This document shows positions 25,088 to 37,565 of a stretch of DNA of 64,000 bases, in pieces. Each line of letters starts with the position of its first letter. Within the stretch, counting starts at the first letter, position 1. The position numbers and the translations under genes are program-made. The notes beneath the pieces were generated by a model that did not search any database, had not been told where the DNA came from, and saw only the letters and a program-made list of their open reading frames with translations. Source of the DNA: UBA4971 sp900019985 (GTDB lineage Bacteria; Bacillota; SHA-98; UBA4971); NCBI GenBank assembly GCA_050949175.1, contig JBMNFG010000009.1:62001-126000 (forward strand), in the 5' to 3' direction.

Positions 25088-25609
25088 ATGGCAGGAAGAG
25101 TGGATCAGCGAACTGAAAAAGAGTCCCTGCCAGGGGACAAGCCAAGATCACCTGTTAGACGGCAGATGACGCATTGCCCGCATGATCAGCAGGTGATGTC
25201 TTGTGTACATGGGGCATCAGACAGACTGTCCAGCGGTGTGGAGGGCAGTGTGGCTGCAGGTGAACATGGACAGGTCTTAAGGCCGCCCGGGGCCACGCCA
25301 TCATTTTGCCTGCCGGTCGGTACCTTTTGGGGGAGAACCGGTGCCAATCTGCTGAGCATCATCTTTCGGGGAATACGTGGTGTTTTCCGTACAGTGCAGG
25401 TTAGAGAAAGGCATGCTCACAACGGTGAGTTGACCGGCTATGAAGCTGTACAGCTTGCGAAACAAGAATGGCTGTCCGCCATAGAGTACTTCCATGAAGT
25501 ATCTGAACCGGATCTCGTAGATTATGCCATTTACTCGCTGCACGCAGCAGAGAGGAAGTATATGTATCTTCTTGCAAAGGCGCGGAAAGAGTATACTTCA
25601 CTTTCATAG
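25088..25609 (+). CDS. YaaL-like (DUF2508) protein with an unusual N-terminal extension
   Basis: The last 75 residues (ELTGYEAVQLAKQEWLSAIEYF to AERKYMYLLAKARKEY) fit the DUF2508/YaaL family, a helical protein of unknown function normally encoded between recR and bofA, as here. The full product from ATG at 25088 (GGGAGGACAG upstream) has 173 residues, about twice the usual length. The extra N-terminus is hydrophilic, with paired Cys and His residues (HCPHDQQVMSCVHG), and then a short hydrophobic stretch (ANLLSIIFRGIRGVFR). Either the extension is real or translation begins further in; the good ribosome binding site at 25088 favours the long form. Confidence 0.75.
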   Translation: MAGRVDQRTEKESLPGDKPRSPVRRQMTHCPHDQQVMSCVHGASDRLSSGVEGSVAAGEHGQVLRPPGATPSFCLPVGTFWGRTGANLLSIIFRGIRGVFRTVQVRERHAHNGELTGYEAVQLAKQEWLSAIEYFHEVSEPDLVDYAIYSLHAAERKYMYLLAKARKEYTSLS

Positions 25610-25840
25610 CCCTCCCTGGCTGCGGCCGGCGGCCACTGATCTCTTCCGATTCTGGAAAACCTCTCTCAAGGTGATTCAGTTTCTACCACCTGCGGGCCTG
25701 TTTCCTTAAAGTGTGTAAGGCTCTCGACCACCCCGGCGGGATCTGTGGCTGAGAATGTGTGATATTTGCATATACAAGCACATAGTGACATATATAAACT
25801 GTAGGAATGTCCATAGGGACCTGCCTCAGGAGGTGAGGCT

Positions 25841-26113
25841 ATGGATGTGCCCCTTATAATGGTGTACGCTTTCAGTGCGTTCATAATATATGTCCTCGCT
25901 TACATCCTGTATGTTCCTTTGAAATATGCTATGAGGTTGCTTACAAGCATATTGGTGGGAGGGGCTCTTCTTTGGATTACGAACCTCCTCGGAAGCAGAC
26001 TGGGATTTGCCGTTGCGATTAATCCGATTACTGCCCTTGTTTCAGGTACACTTGGCCTTCCGGGTGTCGTCCTTCTCGTCGTTCTTAAGGACTTCATAAT
26101 AAAGCATATGTAA
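25841..26113 (+). CDS. bofA: BofA-like pro-sigma-K processing inhibitor
   Basis: A 90-residue membrane protein with two N-terminal membrane segments and the family's C-terminal motif: ALLWITNLLGSRLGFAVAINPITALVSGTLGLPGVVLLVVLK. In Bacillus, BofA sits in the mother-cell membrane and holds back the SpoIVFB protease until the forespore signals. ATG at 25841 has CAGGAGGTGA upstream. The order recR-yaaL-bofA is conserved in spore formers, which supports a sporulating ancestry. Presence alone does not prove that this organism sporulates. Confidence 0.9.
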   Translation: MDVPLIMVYAFSAFIIYVLAYILYVPLKYAMRLLTSILVGGALLWITNLLGSRLGFAVAINPITALVSGTLGLPGVVLLVVLKDFIIKHM

Positions 26114-26115
26114 TA

Positions 26116-26240
26116 ACAGTACTGATGACTGGACCTACAGCACTGATAAGCGTAAGAACAATGCTGATGATTGTAATCAAAGTTAGAATCAAATGCTCGC
26201 AGCAATGCTGAGTTTAGGAACGGTACAGATGATTGTAAAA
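26116..26240. repeat. Degenerate 21-bp direct repeats after bofA
   Basis: Three bases after the bofA stop, units starting ACAGTACTGATGA (26116), ACAGCACTGATAA (26137) and ACAATGCTGATGATTG (26158) follow at 21-base steps. A related unit ACGGTACAGATGATTG begins at 26220; the copies between are too diverged to define. The rest of the 606-base gap before 16S rRNA (26241-26603) shows no gene. A perfect hairpin CCGGGC-TTT-GCCCGG stands at 26589-26603, just before the rRNA processing stem. Confidence 0.6.
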
Positions 26241-26603
26241 CGCGAGAGCCCGGAATCTGTTCCACACCGAACGTCAAGAATGGTGCCGGATTGGCGATGG
26301 CAAAATAAGACTCGACGAAAATAGCTGAAAGATAGATTCATTTGAAAGCTCAATGCATATACTTAGTATGGTGAACAATGCATGTAGGTTTTATGTCGTC
26401 ATAGGTAATTAGGCAATTTTACACGCATTATTGCAAAATTATGAGGGACACAGCGCGAAATCGAGGAAAGTGCCGATTTATGGACTTATTCGCAGAAGTT
26501 AACAGTTGCAATGCCAGGCACAAGCTGATATATTTGACTTCGCCGTCTGTTACAGGCGGTTTTCATTAACATAACGATGGATTGTTCGCCGGGCTTTGCC
26601 CGG

Positions 26604-26630
26604 GGATTGTTCCTTGAAAACTAAACAGTA
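26604..26630 (+). other. 5' arm of the 16S rRNA processing stem
   Basis: The 27 bases here, containing CCTTGAAAACTAAACAGTA, are almost fully complementary to 28348-28375 beyond the 16S 3' end (three differences). Together they form the long duplex cut by RNase III to free pre-16S rRNA. Confidence 0.85.
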
Positions 26631-26719
26631 GAGGCATGCGCAAGATTGAGGTTCTTTTATGGAGTTAGAAATGCTTGTGCAGTAAATGCATGAGCTGGGG
26701 TTTATAACCCTTTAGATAT

Positions 26720-28267
<1,548 letters not shown>

Positions 28268-28347
28268 AGTTTAAGGTGTGAGTTCTGTCCCTAGACCGCT
28301 TGGGACAGAGCGCAAGACTCCTAGGTCGATCCCAATCTGCCATCCTT

Positions 28348-28375
28348 TACTGTTTAGTTTCCAAGGAGCAATTCC
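28348..28375 (+). other. 3' arm of the 16S rRNA processing stem
   Basis: TACTGTTTAGTTT then CAAGGAGCAATTCC is the reverse complement of 26604-26630 with few differences. The 16S-23S spacer (28263-28451) carries no tRNA gene. Confidence 0.85.
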
Positions 28376-28393
28376 TTGAGCTTTTCCGGTTTG

Positions 28394-28423
28394 CACCTTG
28401 AAAACTGCATAGTAGAAGGGTAA
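28394..28423 (+). other. 5' arm of the 23S rRNA processing stem
   Basis: CACCTTGAAAACTGCA and the bases after it pair with 31555-31583 beyond the 23S 3' end, forming the RNase III stem for pre-23S rRNA. Confidence 0.85.
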
Positions 28424-28451
28424 TTAAGAGATATTTTCGCTGAGTTAAAGA

Positions 28452-31539
<3,088 letters not shown>

Positions 31540-31554
31540 GTGAAGCCTCTTAAG

Positions 31555-31583
31555 TTGCCCTATACTGTGCAGTTTTCAAGGTG
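31555..31583 (+). other. 3' arm of the 23S rRNA processing stem
   Basis: TTGCCCTATACTGTGCAG followed by TTTTCAAGGTG is complementary to 28394-28423 with about four differences. Confidence 0.85.
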
Positions 31584-31596
31584 TAAAGAATATAAG

Positions 31597-31716
31597 CTTT
31601 CCGGTGGTAATGGCGGAGGGGAAACACCTGTTCCCATCCCGAACACAGAAGTTAAGCCCTCCAGCGCCGATGGTACTGCATCGGTGACGATGTGGGAGAG
31701 TAGGTCGCCGCCGGAA
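31597..31716 (+). rRNA. rrf: 5S ribosomal RNA
   Basis: About 120 bases with CCGGTGGTAATGGCGG at the 5' end, the conserved CCCATCCCGAACACAGAAGT in loop B/C, and a 3' end that closes with the 5' strand. It is followed by TTTTTTTATT (31718-31727), so the closing stem doubles as an intrinsic terminator for the rRNA operon. The following 270 bases up to 31997 show no gene on either strand that I can support. Confidence 0.96.
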
Positions 31717-31997
31717 GCTTTTTTTATTGTACGAAACCTCCCGCAGATGACGTCCATGCCGAAGAGAGCCGCAATGCCTTAAGGGACACTCCATATGTCT
31801 TATCAAAATACATGCAGGCTTGCACTGATTTCAGTTCAAATATGGAAAGAAGGACAACCATAGATCCGGCAAGAAATATGAAGAGACTATGGTGTAATAT
31901 GCTGCTGTGGTTGTGCTTAATTATTTTAACGAATGCTCTTATATGAAAGGCAAAGGAGCTGGATTCAAAAACGGAATGAACTAGGAGTGGGAGAAGT

Positions 31998-33029
31998 ATG
32001 GCTACTGAACTATCATTGTCTGAAATCCGCAAACGTGCCAGAGACAAACTGGGTAAAATCTGCAGAGTCTGCAAGGTGTGTGATGGCAGGGCATGCAGAG
32101 GAGAGGTGCCGGGAATGGGCGGTATCGCCACCGGATCCTCGTTCATGCGCAATGTAGATGCACTGGCTGAAATTAAGATTAATATGAGAACTCTGCACGG
32201 GATTAAGGAAGCTGATTGCAGCATATCGTTGTTTGGGCGTAAATTTGCACTGCCTGTTCTCGGCGCACCCATTGCAGGAGTCAAGATAAATTTCCAGGAA
32301 CTGATGGGTGAGTGCGAGCTTGCTAACGCTATGGTAGGAGGCTGTCTTGATGCAGGCACTATAGGCATGACCGGAGACGGTGGGGATCCAATCATGTTTG
32401 AGGCGGGAATAAAAGCAATTGATGAGTTCGGAGGGCATGGGATTCCTATCGTAAAGCCACGACCAAATGAGCAAATAATTGAGAGATTTAAGCAGGCCGA
32501 GGAAGCCGGTGCTATTGCTGTCGGGATCGATGTTGATACTGCAGGCTTTGTAAATATGAGGCTTCTCGGTGCAGAAGCAGGCCCCAAAAGTGAAAAAGAG
32601 CTTAAGGAGCTTATCAGTTCAACGAGCCTGCCGGTAATCATAAAAGGGATTATGACCCCTGATGAAGCGAAGCTTGCTGCTGACTGCGGTGCAGCAGGGA
32701 TCGTTGTCTCCAATCATGGAGGCAGGGTTCTCGATCATACCCCCGGAGTTGCAGATGTCCTAAGCGAGGTCGCAAGGCCGGTCAAAGGCAAGCTTATCGT
32801 CTTTGCCGACGGAGGCATTCGGAGAGGCGTGGATGTACTAAAGTGCCTTGCCTTAGGAGCTGATGCAGTGCTTATAGGTAGGCCTCTTGTTGTGGGGGCT
32901 TTCGGCGCAGGAAGAGAGGGAGTAAAACGCATTCTCAACAAGATTCAGACAGAGCTTGAAACTGCCATGCTCTTAACAGGGTGCGCATCTTTACAGGATA
33001 TAGGTCCACGCACGATTAGGATTTCATGA
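31998..33029 (+). CDS. FMN-dependent alpha-hydroxy-acid oxidase-family protein
   Basis: The 343-residue product has the TIM barrel of the lactate/glycolate oxidase family. VVSNHGGRVLDHTPGVADVL holds the catalytic histidine and substrate-binding arginine signature, and FADGGIRRGVDVLKCLALGADAVLIGRP is the FMN phosphate site. The N-terminus is unusual: CRVCKVCDGRAC (about residues 22-33) could hold a metal or Fe-S cluster. In an anaerobe it is more likely a dehydrogenase or isomerase than an oxidase. ATG at 31998 follows GTGGGAGAAG. psuK starts 44 bases downstream, so the three genes may be one unit, although a direct link to pseudouridine breakdown is not known to me. Confidence 0.8.
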   Translation: MATELSLSEIRKRARDKLGKICRVCKVCDGRACRGEVPGMGGIATGSSFMRNVDALAEIKINMRTLHGIKEADCSISLFGRKFALPVLGAPIAGVKINFQELMGECELANAMVGGCLDAGTIGMTGDGGDPIMFEAGIKAIDEFGGHGIPIVKPRPNEQIIERFKQAEEAGAIAVGIDVDTAGFVNMRLLGAEAGPKSEKELKELISSTSLPVIIKGIMTPDEAKLAADCGAAGIVVSNHGGRVLDHTPGVADVLSEVARPVKGKLIVFADGGIRRGVDVLKCLALGADAVLIGRPLVVGAFGAGREGVKRILNKIQTELETAMLLTGCASLQDIGPRTIRIS

Positions 33030-33073
33030 AGAGAGCTGACTGTGATCTCTCTTAATGAAAGGAAGGAAGAAAC

Positions 33074-34018
33074 TTGATCCTGACTATGGGAGGTGTCGCG
33101 GCAGATATCCTCGTGTCTTTAAAGGCTGAACCCAAACCCGGCACCGATGTTTCAGCAGCGATTCAGGTACGCCCCGGCGGAACAGCTTCAAACGTTGCGT
33201 TCTGGTGCTTGCTCCTTGGCCACGAATCAGGAGTCTTGGGAGCAACAGGCAAAGATGCCCTTCGAGACATTGCCGTATCAGACCTCACTGAGGCCGGGGT
33301 CAATCTTTTCTTAGAATCTCATGACGACCTTATGACTGCATGTGTAATAAACCTCGTAGGCCCACGAGGTGAGAAATCCTTCATTGCTCAGCGCGCCGCT
33401 GATGAGGCGATTTCCCCGGAAATAATCACGGACGATATAATGGAGCAGGCAAAATGGTTGCATATCGGCGGCTATGCGCTTTACAGCGATCTTTCACGTC
33501 CTGCTGCGGAAAAAGCCATGGAGCTTGCGCTTTCTCGAGGAGTTCCGGTTTCCCTGGATCCATCATCTTGGTATCCCTTGGAAGAATTCGGAGTCTCGCG
33601 CTTTCTGAACTATGCAAGGCATTCGACCCTCCTTATGCCTAACTATGAAGAAGGTGCAGTTTTGGTAGGGAAGAAGCCTCCGGAAAAGATGGCTGCGGAG
33701 TTTCTGGATTATGCCCCGCATGTAGTGGTGAAACTGGGACAGGACGGTTGCGTTGTTGCTAATGAACGCTGTGTTCGTGTCTGCCCTACCGAGCCGGTAA
33801 AGGACCCTGTTGACACTACCGGTGCAGGGGATTGCTTCAATGCTGCGTTTATATGTAAGTTTCTCACTCACGAAGATATGTGGCTTGCAGCGTGCTTTGC
33901 CAACTCCCTTGCAGGCAAAGTTGTGACGGTTATGGGAGCGAGGCCTGATGTGAGTGTTGCCAGGGAATGGGTTAAGAGCTTAGAATATGCACCCGGAAAA
34001 AAGGGGCGCCTGCTATGA
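33074..34018 (+). CDS. psuK: PfkB-family kinase, probably pseudouridine kinase
   Basis: A 314-residue ribokinase-family protein. GGTASNVAFWCLLLG (about residues 37-51) is the substrate-lid signature, and DTTGAGDCFNAAFI near residue 250 holds the catalytic aspartate and anion hole. PfkB kinases phosphorylate sugars and nucleosides. The substrate is inferred from the neighbour: the gene overlaps psuG by four bases (ATGA), and PsuK makes the pseudouridine 5'-phosphate that PsuG cleaves. TTG at 33074 follows GGAAGGAAG and starts the protein at the usual place; ATG four codons later is an alternative. Confidence 0.85.
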   Translation: MILTMGGVAADILVSLKAEPKPGTDVSAAIQVRPGGTASNVAFWCLLLGHESGVLGATGKDALRDIAVSDLTEAGVNLFLESHDDLMTACVINLVGPRGEKSFIAQRAADEAISPEIITDDIMEQAKWLHIGGYALYSDLSRPAAEKAMELALSRGVPVSLDPSSWYPLEEFGVSRFLNYARHSTLLMPNYEEGAVLVGKKPPEKMAAEFLDYAPHVVVKLGQDGCVVANERCVRVCPTEPVKDPVDTTGAGDCFNAAFICKFLTHEDMWLAACFANSLAGKVVTVMGARPDVSVAREWVKSLEYAPGKKGRLL

Positions 34019-34935
34019 ACGAATACCTTATAGTCAGTGACGAGGTTAGGGACGCAATAGAGAAGGATCTGCCTGTGGTTGCTTTCGAAACTTCAATTCT
34101 GACTCATGGCTTACCCCAGCCGCACAATGTAGATCTGGCTAAGGAAGTAGAGGCGATTGCCAGATCCATGGGGGTCGTTCCTGCCACAACCGCAGTTATC
34201 TGCGGCAAGCTGAGAGTCGGGTTAACCGAAGAGGAGATAGAGCTCTTGGGGAGAGGACAAGGCATAGCAAAAGCAGGGTACAGAGACCTGGGAGTCCTAT
34301 TGGCAACAGGAGGTTCAGGCGGAACGACAGTCGCTGCCAGTATAGCCTTGGCGGAAATGGCAGGCATCCCGGTTTTTGTTACAGGCGGCATCGGGGGTGT
34401 GCATCGCGGTGCCACAAGCACTTTTGACGTGTCCAATGATTTGTTCATGATATCTAGGACCGATGTAGCTACTGTCTGCGCAGGTATGAAATCCATCCTA
34501 GATCTTGGGCTTACCATGGAAGTCTTGGAGACCCTCGGCATCCCTGTCATTGGGTATAACACCAAGGTGCTTCCTGGGTTTCATGTAAGACAGACTCCGT
34601 ACAAACTACTGTACGAAGTAAAGGAGCCGGAGGATATCGCAAAGATCATGATGTCTAAGTGGAAGGCTGGCATAAGAGGAGGAATCCTTGTTACTGTGCC
34701 AGTGCCGCCTGAAGATGAGGTCGACCCTGCTTTCCTTGAAGATGCTATCTCCAAGGCCGTCCATGAGGCGAATGAGAAGGGGATTTTGGGCAAAGACGTA
34801 ACCCCCTACATTCTACACCGTTTGGGGGAGCTTACAGGCGGGGCTACACTAACGGCTAATCTTTCGCTAGTACGCAACAATACACGCGTAGGTTGCGAAA
34901 TAGCAAGGTCTTATAGTAGTTTGCTGCGGGCCTAG
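34015..34935 (+). CDS. psuG: Pseudouridine-5'-phosphate glycosidase
   Basis: The 306-residue product matches PsuG, which reversibly splits pseudouridine 5'-phosphate into uracil and ribose 5-phosphate. Family segments include VAFETSILTHGLPQPHN near the start, PATTAVICGKLRVGL, VTGGIGGVHRGATSTFDVSNDL (the phosphate and Mn site), and NTKVLPGFHVRQTP. Length is normal. The start codon overlaps the psuK stop, so the two are translationally coupled. The uracil released could be salvaged by the Upp domain encoded at 61168-61797. Confidence 0.95.
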   Translation: MNEYLIVSDEVRDAIEKDLPVVAFETSILTHGLPQPHNVDLAKEVEAIARSMGVVPATTAVICGKLRVGLTEEEIELLGRGQGIAKAGYRDLGVLLATGGSGGTTVAASIALAEMAGIPVFVTGGIGGVHRGATSTFDVSNDLFMISRTDVATVCAGMKSILDLGLTMEVLETLGIPVIGYNTKVLPGFHVRQTPYKLLYEVKEPEDIAKIMMSKWKAGIRGGILVTVPVPPEDEVDPAFLEDAISKAVHEANEKGILGKDVTPYILHRLGELTGGATLTANLSLVRNNTRVGCEIARSYSSLLRA

Positions 34936-34962
34936 CAAACCTGCCGTTGCCTGTATGGATCG

Positions 34963-35062
34963 GCGGTATCTCCTTATACAGGCTGTTATCTGCTTTTATC
35001 AGCGGTTATCCGTGTATGTCGACGGTCATATGTTTATATATCAGGGGTTATCTGTTCATGTC
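34963..35062. repeat. Degenerate 20-22 bp tandem repeats between psuG and the sensor kinase
   Basis: Five copies follow one another with phases at 34965, 34985, 35004, 35024 and 35046. The shared core is GGTTATCTG (variants GGTATCTCC, TGTTATCTG, GGTTATCCG, GGTCATATG, GGTTATCTG), followed by a T-rich half ending ATCAG or GTCAG. The step is not a multiple of three, so this is not a coding repeat. It ends about 160 bases before the kinase start and could bind a regulator, or be a decayed minisatellite. Confidence 0.6.
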
Positions 35063-35221
35063 AGCAAAGGTGTCAACGTATGGCGCAGGAGCAGAGATTT
35101 CGGTCGAGATATCCTCCTGTATGATATAATGAATCAAGATCTGCGTTGCCTGTCTGGCATGATTAAAACTGAATACGTAAACCGCACAGGAGTCTTCGTT
35201 CTGATAGGCTACACGTAGCCA

Positions 35222-37564
35222 ATGTGGCCGATAGCTGCAGGTGCTAATGCACAGGGGGTGTCGGAAATAGGCGTTGTCACAACGATTGAGGGTAAGTGCA
35301 AGAGGTGCTATGCATGCGTCAGGAATTGTCCTGTAAAGGCTATTAAGGTGGAAGACGGCCAAGCAAACGTAATGGAAGACTTATGCATCGCCTGCGGCTA
35401 TTGTGTAAGGGTCTGTGCTCAGCACGCAAAGCACATCAAGGAACACTCCATTGGTGTGAAGAATGCGCTTGCAACAGGTAAAGCCTATGCGTTGCTTGCG
35501 CCTTCCTTTGTAGTGGAATTCCATAGAGAACTGAGGCCTGGCCAGGTTGTATCAGCCCTAAGGCAGCTGGGCTTTGCAGGCGTGTATGAGGTTGCATGGG
35601 GTGCGGAACGTGTAACACAAGAGTACATCAAGATTATCGAAGACGATCACGAACCCGGCATAATTTCCACGCCTTGTCCTGCTGTAGTCAACCTCGTCGA
35701 GGTAAAATACCCTCACCTCGTTCCGAGGCTTGCTCCTGTTGTTTCGCCTATGGTGGCTGCCGGGAGAATGATAAAGAAGGAGCATAAGGGCGCCTATACC
35801 GTTTTCATAGGGCCTTGTGTAGCCAAGAAGAGCGAAATACTGGATGCGTCGATTTCCGATTCCATTGATGCGGTTCTCACGTTCACAGAGCTGAGGGAGC
35901 TCCTGGACGAGTTCCCTATGGATTTAACAGATCTTCCTGACAGTGATTTCGACAGGGAGGATGCATATTTAGGCAGGCTGTATCCGGTATCCGGCGGGCT
36001 GCTCAGAAGTGCGGCTCTCAGTGCGGATATGGTCGACAATGAAATCCTCGTTATTGAAGGCAAAGACAATTGCATAGACTTTCTTGAGGCATTGAGCACT
36101 GAAAAAGACTGTCCTGAATTTGTAGACATGCTGTTCTGTGAAGGATGTATAAACGGCCCGATGATGACAACGGATCTTCCCAGCTATGCACGGCGTGTAG
36201 TTGCTGTGGATTACGCAAAGCAGTCTGAGCGAACAGGTTCGAGCATAAGTCAAGCTGATCCAGAGTTCCCCGAAATTGAAGCGGCCCGTACGTTCTCACC
36301 TAAGAGCATAGACATGCCTGATCCTACAGAAGAGGACATAGAGAGAATACTGCGGGAGCTTGACAAGACTAAACCTGAAGATGAGCTAAACTGCGGTGCA
36401 TGCGGATACAGTACGTGTCGGGAAAAAGCTGTAGCAGTATTCAGGGGACTTGCAGAGAACAAGATGTGCCTCCCGTACCTTATAAACCAACTTGAGGTGC
36501 ACAATATGGAACTGGCAGAACTCAAAGCATACCATGAAGACACAATTGATAGCATCATAGAAGGCATCATAGTCGTAGATACTGATATGGTCGTTACCGG
36601 CGTAAATAAGTCCGCTGAAATGTATTTCAACTCAGAATCTGTGGGGAAAGACGTATTTTCAGCATTTCCTCAACTGGATATCCCCAAATGCAGGCATGGT
36701 TTCGAGCGGGCCATATCTCTGGGCGAGCCGACAGATGTGGGGGAAATGGTCTTTCGACTCGGTGACGATAAAGTGACTTTGCACATTAAGATCAGCCCCT
36801 TGAAGAGCAAGAACGGAGAAGTGTACGGAGCAGTTCTCTTAAGCCAAGACACCACTGAGAAGCGAAAGCTGGAAAGCCAGCTGATCCAGTCTGACAGGTT
36901 AGCTGCTTTAGGACAACTTGCAGCCGGGGTCGCCCATGAGATCAATACTCCGCTCACTTTGATCCTGGGATATGCTGATGTCCTCAGGGATATATGCGGT
37001 TCTGACGACATGAGCGATGCGTATTTGAAGACTATTGTGGAGGAGTCAGAAAGGATTTCTGATATAGTCCGCAGCCTCCTGAATTTTGCAAGGCCTGTTA
37101 ATATGCCTGCAGGCAAATGCAAGGTAAACGAGGCTTCCGAAAGGACTCTTAAGATCTTCGGTGGGCAGCTTGAGAGGAAGGGCATTCAAGTTACAATTGA
37201 GCTTGATGAATCTGATCCTGAAGCCAGGATTGACGCCGGGGAACTGCAGCAAGTAATCCTCAATATGCTTCTCAATGCAATGCAAGCTATGCCTAACGGC
37301 GGACATCTGGGAATCAAGACACGCGCGTCCGGGGATATTGTGGAGATAATCATATCTGACACAGGCATTGGGATTGCACCTGAGAATCTTCCGAAGATAT
37401 TTGACCCGTTTTTCACCACGAAAGAAGTGGGTAAAGGGACAGGCCTTGGCCTTTCCATAAGTTACAACATCATCGAGAGGCACGGAGGGACCATTAAAGT
37501 CGAAAGCCAGCTGGGTGAGGGCACTACTTTTACTATTGTTCTTCCTTCGAATGGAGTAGAGTGA
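35222..37564 (+). CDS. Sensor histidine kinase with ferredoxin and degenerate [FeFe]-hydrogenase domains (HydS-like)
   Basis: The 780-residue product joins a redox sensor to a kinase. Two 4Fe-4S motifs come first (C26, C29, C32, C36; C55, C58, C61, C65). The hydrogenase-like domain follows with altered H-cluster motifs: TPCPAVVN where the catalytic subunit has TSCSPGW, GPCVAKKSE where it has MPCTAKKFE, and FCEGCINGP (CxxC) where it has CPGGCIMGG (CxxxC). An extra four-Cys domain (CGACGYSTC, about 390-400), a PAS domain (about 435-520), the H-box GVAHEINTP and the ATP-binding domain with DTGIGIAPENLPKIFDPFF follow. ATG at 35222 lacks a clear ribosome binding site; GTG at 35258 is an alternative. 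It ends one base before the NtrC-type regulator, and the hydrogenase operon is next. Confidence 0.88.
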   Translation: MWPIAAGANAQGVSEIGVVTTIEGKCKRCYACVRNCPVKAIKVEDGQANVMEDLCIACGYCVRVCAQHAKHIKEHSIGVKNALATGKAYALLAPSFVVEFHRELRPGQVVSALRQLGFAGVYEVAWGAERVTQEYIKIIEDDHEPGIISTPCPAVVNLVEVKYPHLVPRLAPVVSPMVAAGRMIKKEHKGAYTVFIGPCVAKKSEILDASISDSIDAVLTFTELRELLDEFPMDLTDLPDSDFDREDAYLGRLYPVSGGLLRSAALSADMVDNEILVIEGKDNCIDFLEALSTEKDCPEFVDMLFCEGCINGPMMTTDLPSYARRVVAVDYAKQSERTGSSISQADPEFPEIEAARTFSPKSIDMPDPTEEDIERILRELDKTKPEDELNCGACGYSTCREKAVAVFRGLAENKMCLPYLINQLEVHNMELAELKAYHEDTIDSIIEGIIVVDTDMVVTGVNKSAEMYFNSESVGKDVFSAFPQLDIPKCRHGFERAISLGEPTDVGEMVFRLGDDKVTLHIKISPLKSKNGEVYGAVLLSQDTTEKRKLESQLIQSDRLAALGQLAAGVAHEINTPLTLILGYADVLRDICGSDDMSDAYLKTIVEESERISDIVRSLLNFARPVNMPAGKCKVNEASERTLKIFGGQLERKGIQVTIELDESDPEARIDAGELQQVILNMLLNAMQAMPNGGHLGIKTRASGDIVEIIISDTGIGIAPENLPKIFDPFFTTKEVGKGTGLGLSISYNIIERHGGTIKVESQLGEGTTFTIVLPSNGVE

Positions 37565-37565
37565 T

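Noticed and set aside
31724..32713. 329-codon open frame on the minus strand opposite the hydroxyacid-oxidase-like gene
   Set aside because: It is a shadow of a well-supported plus-strand gene, and its translation is low-complexity Ser/Ile/Pro-rich with no domain.
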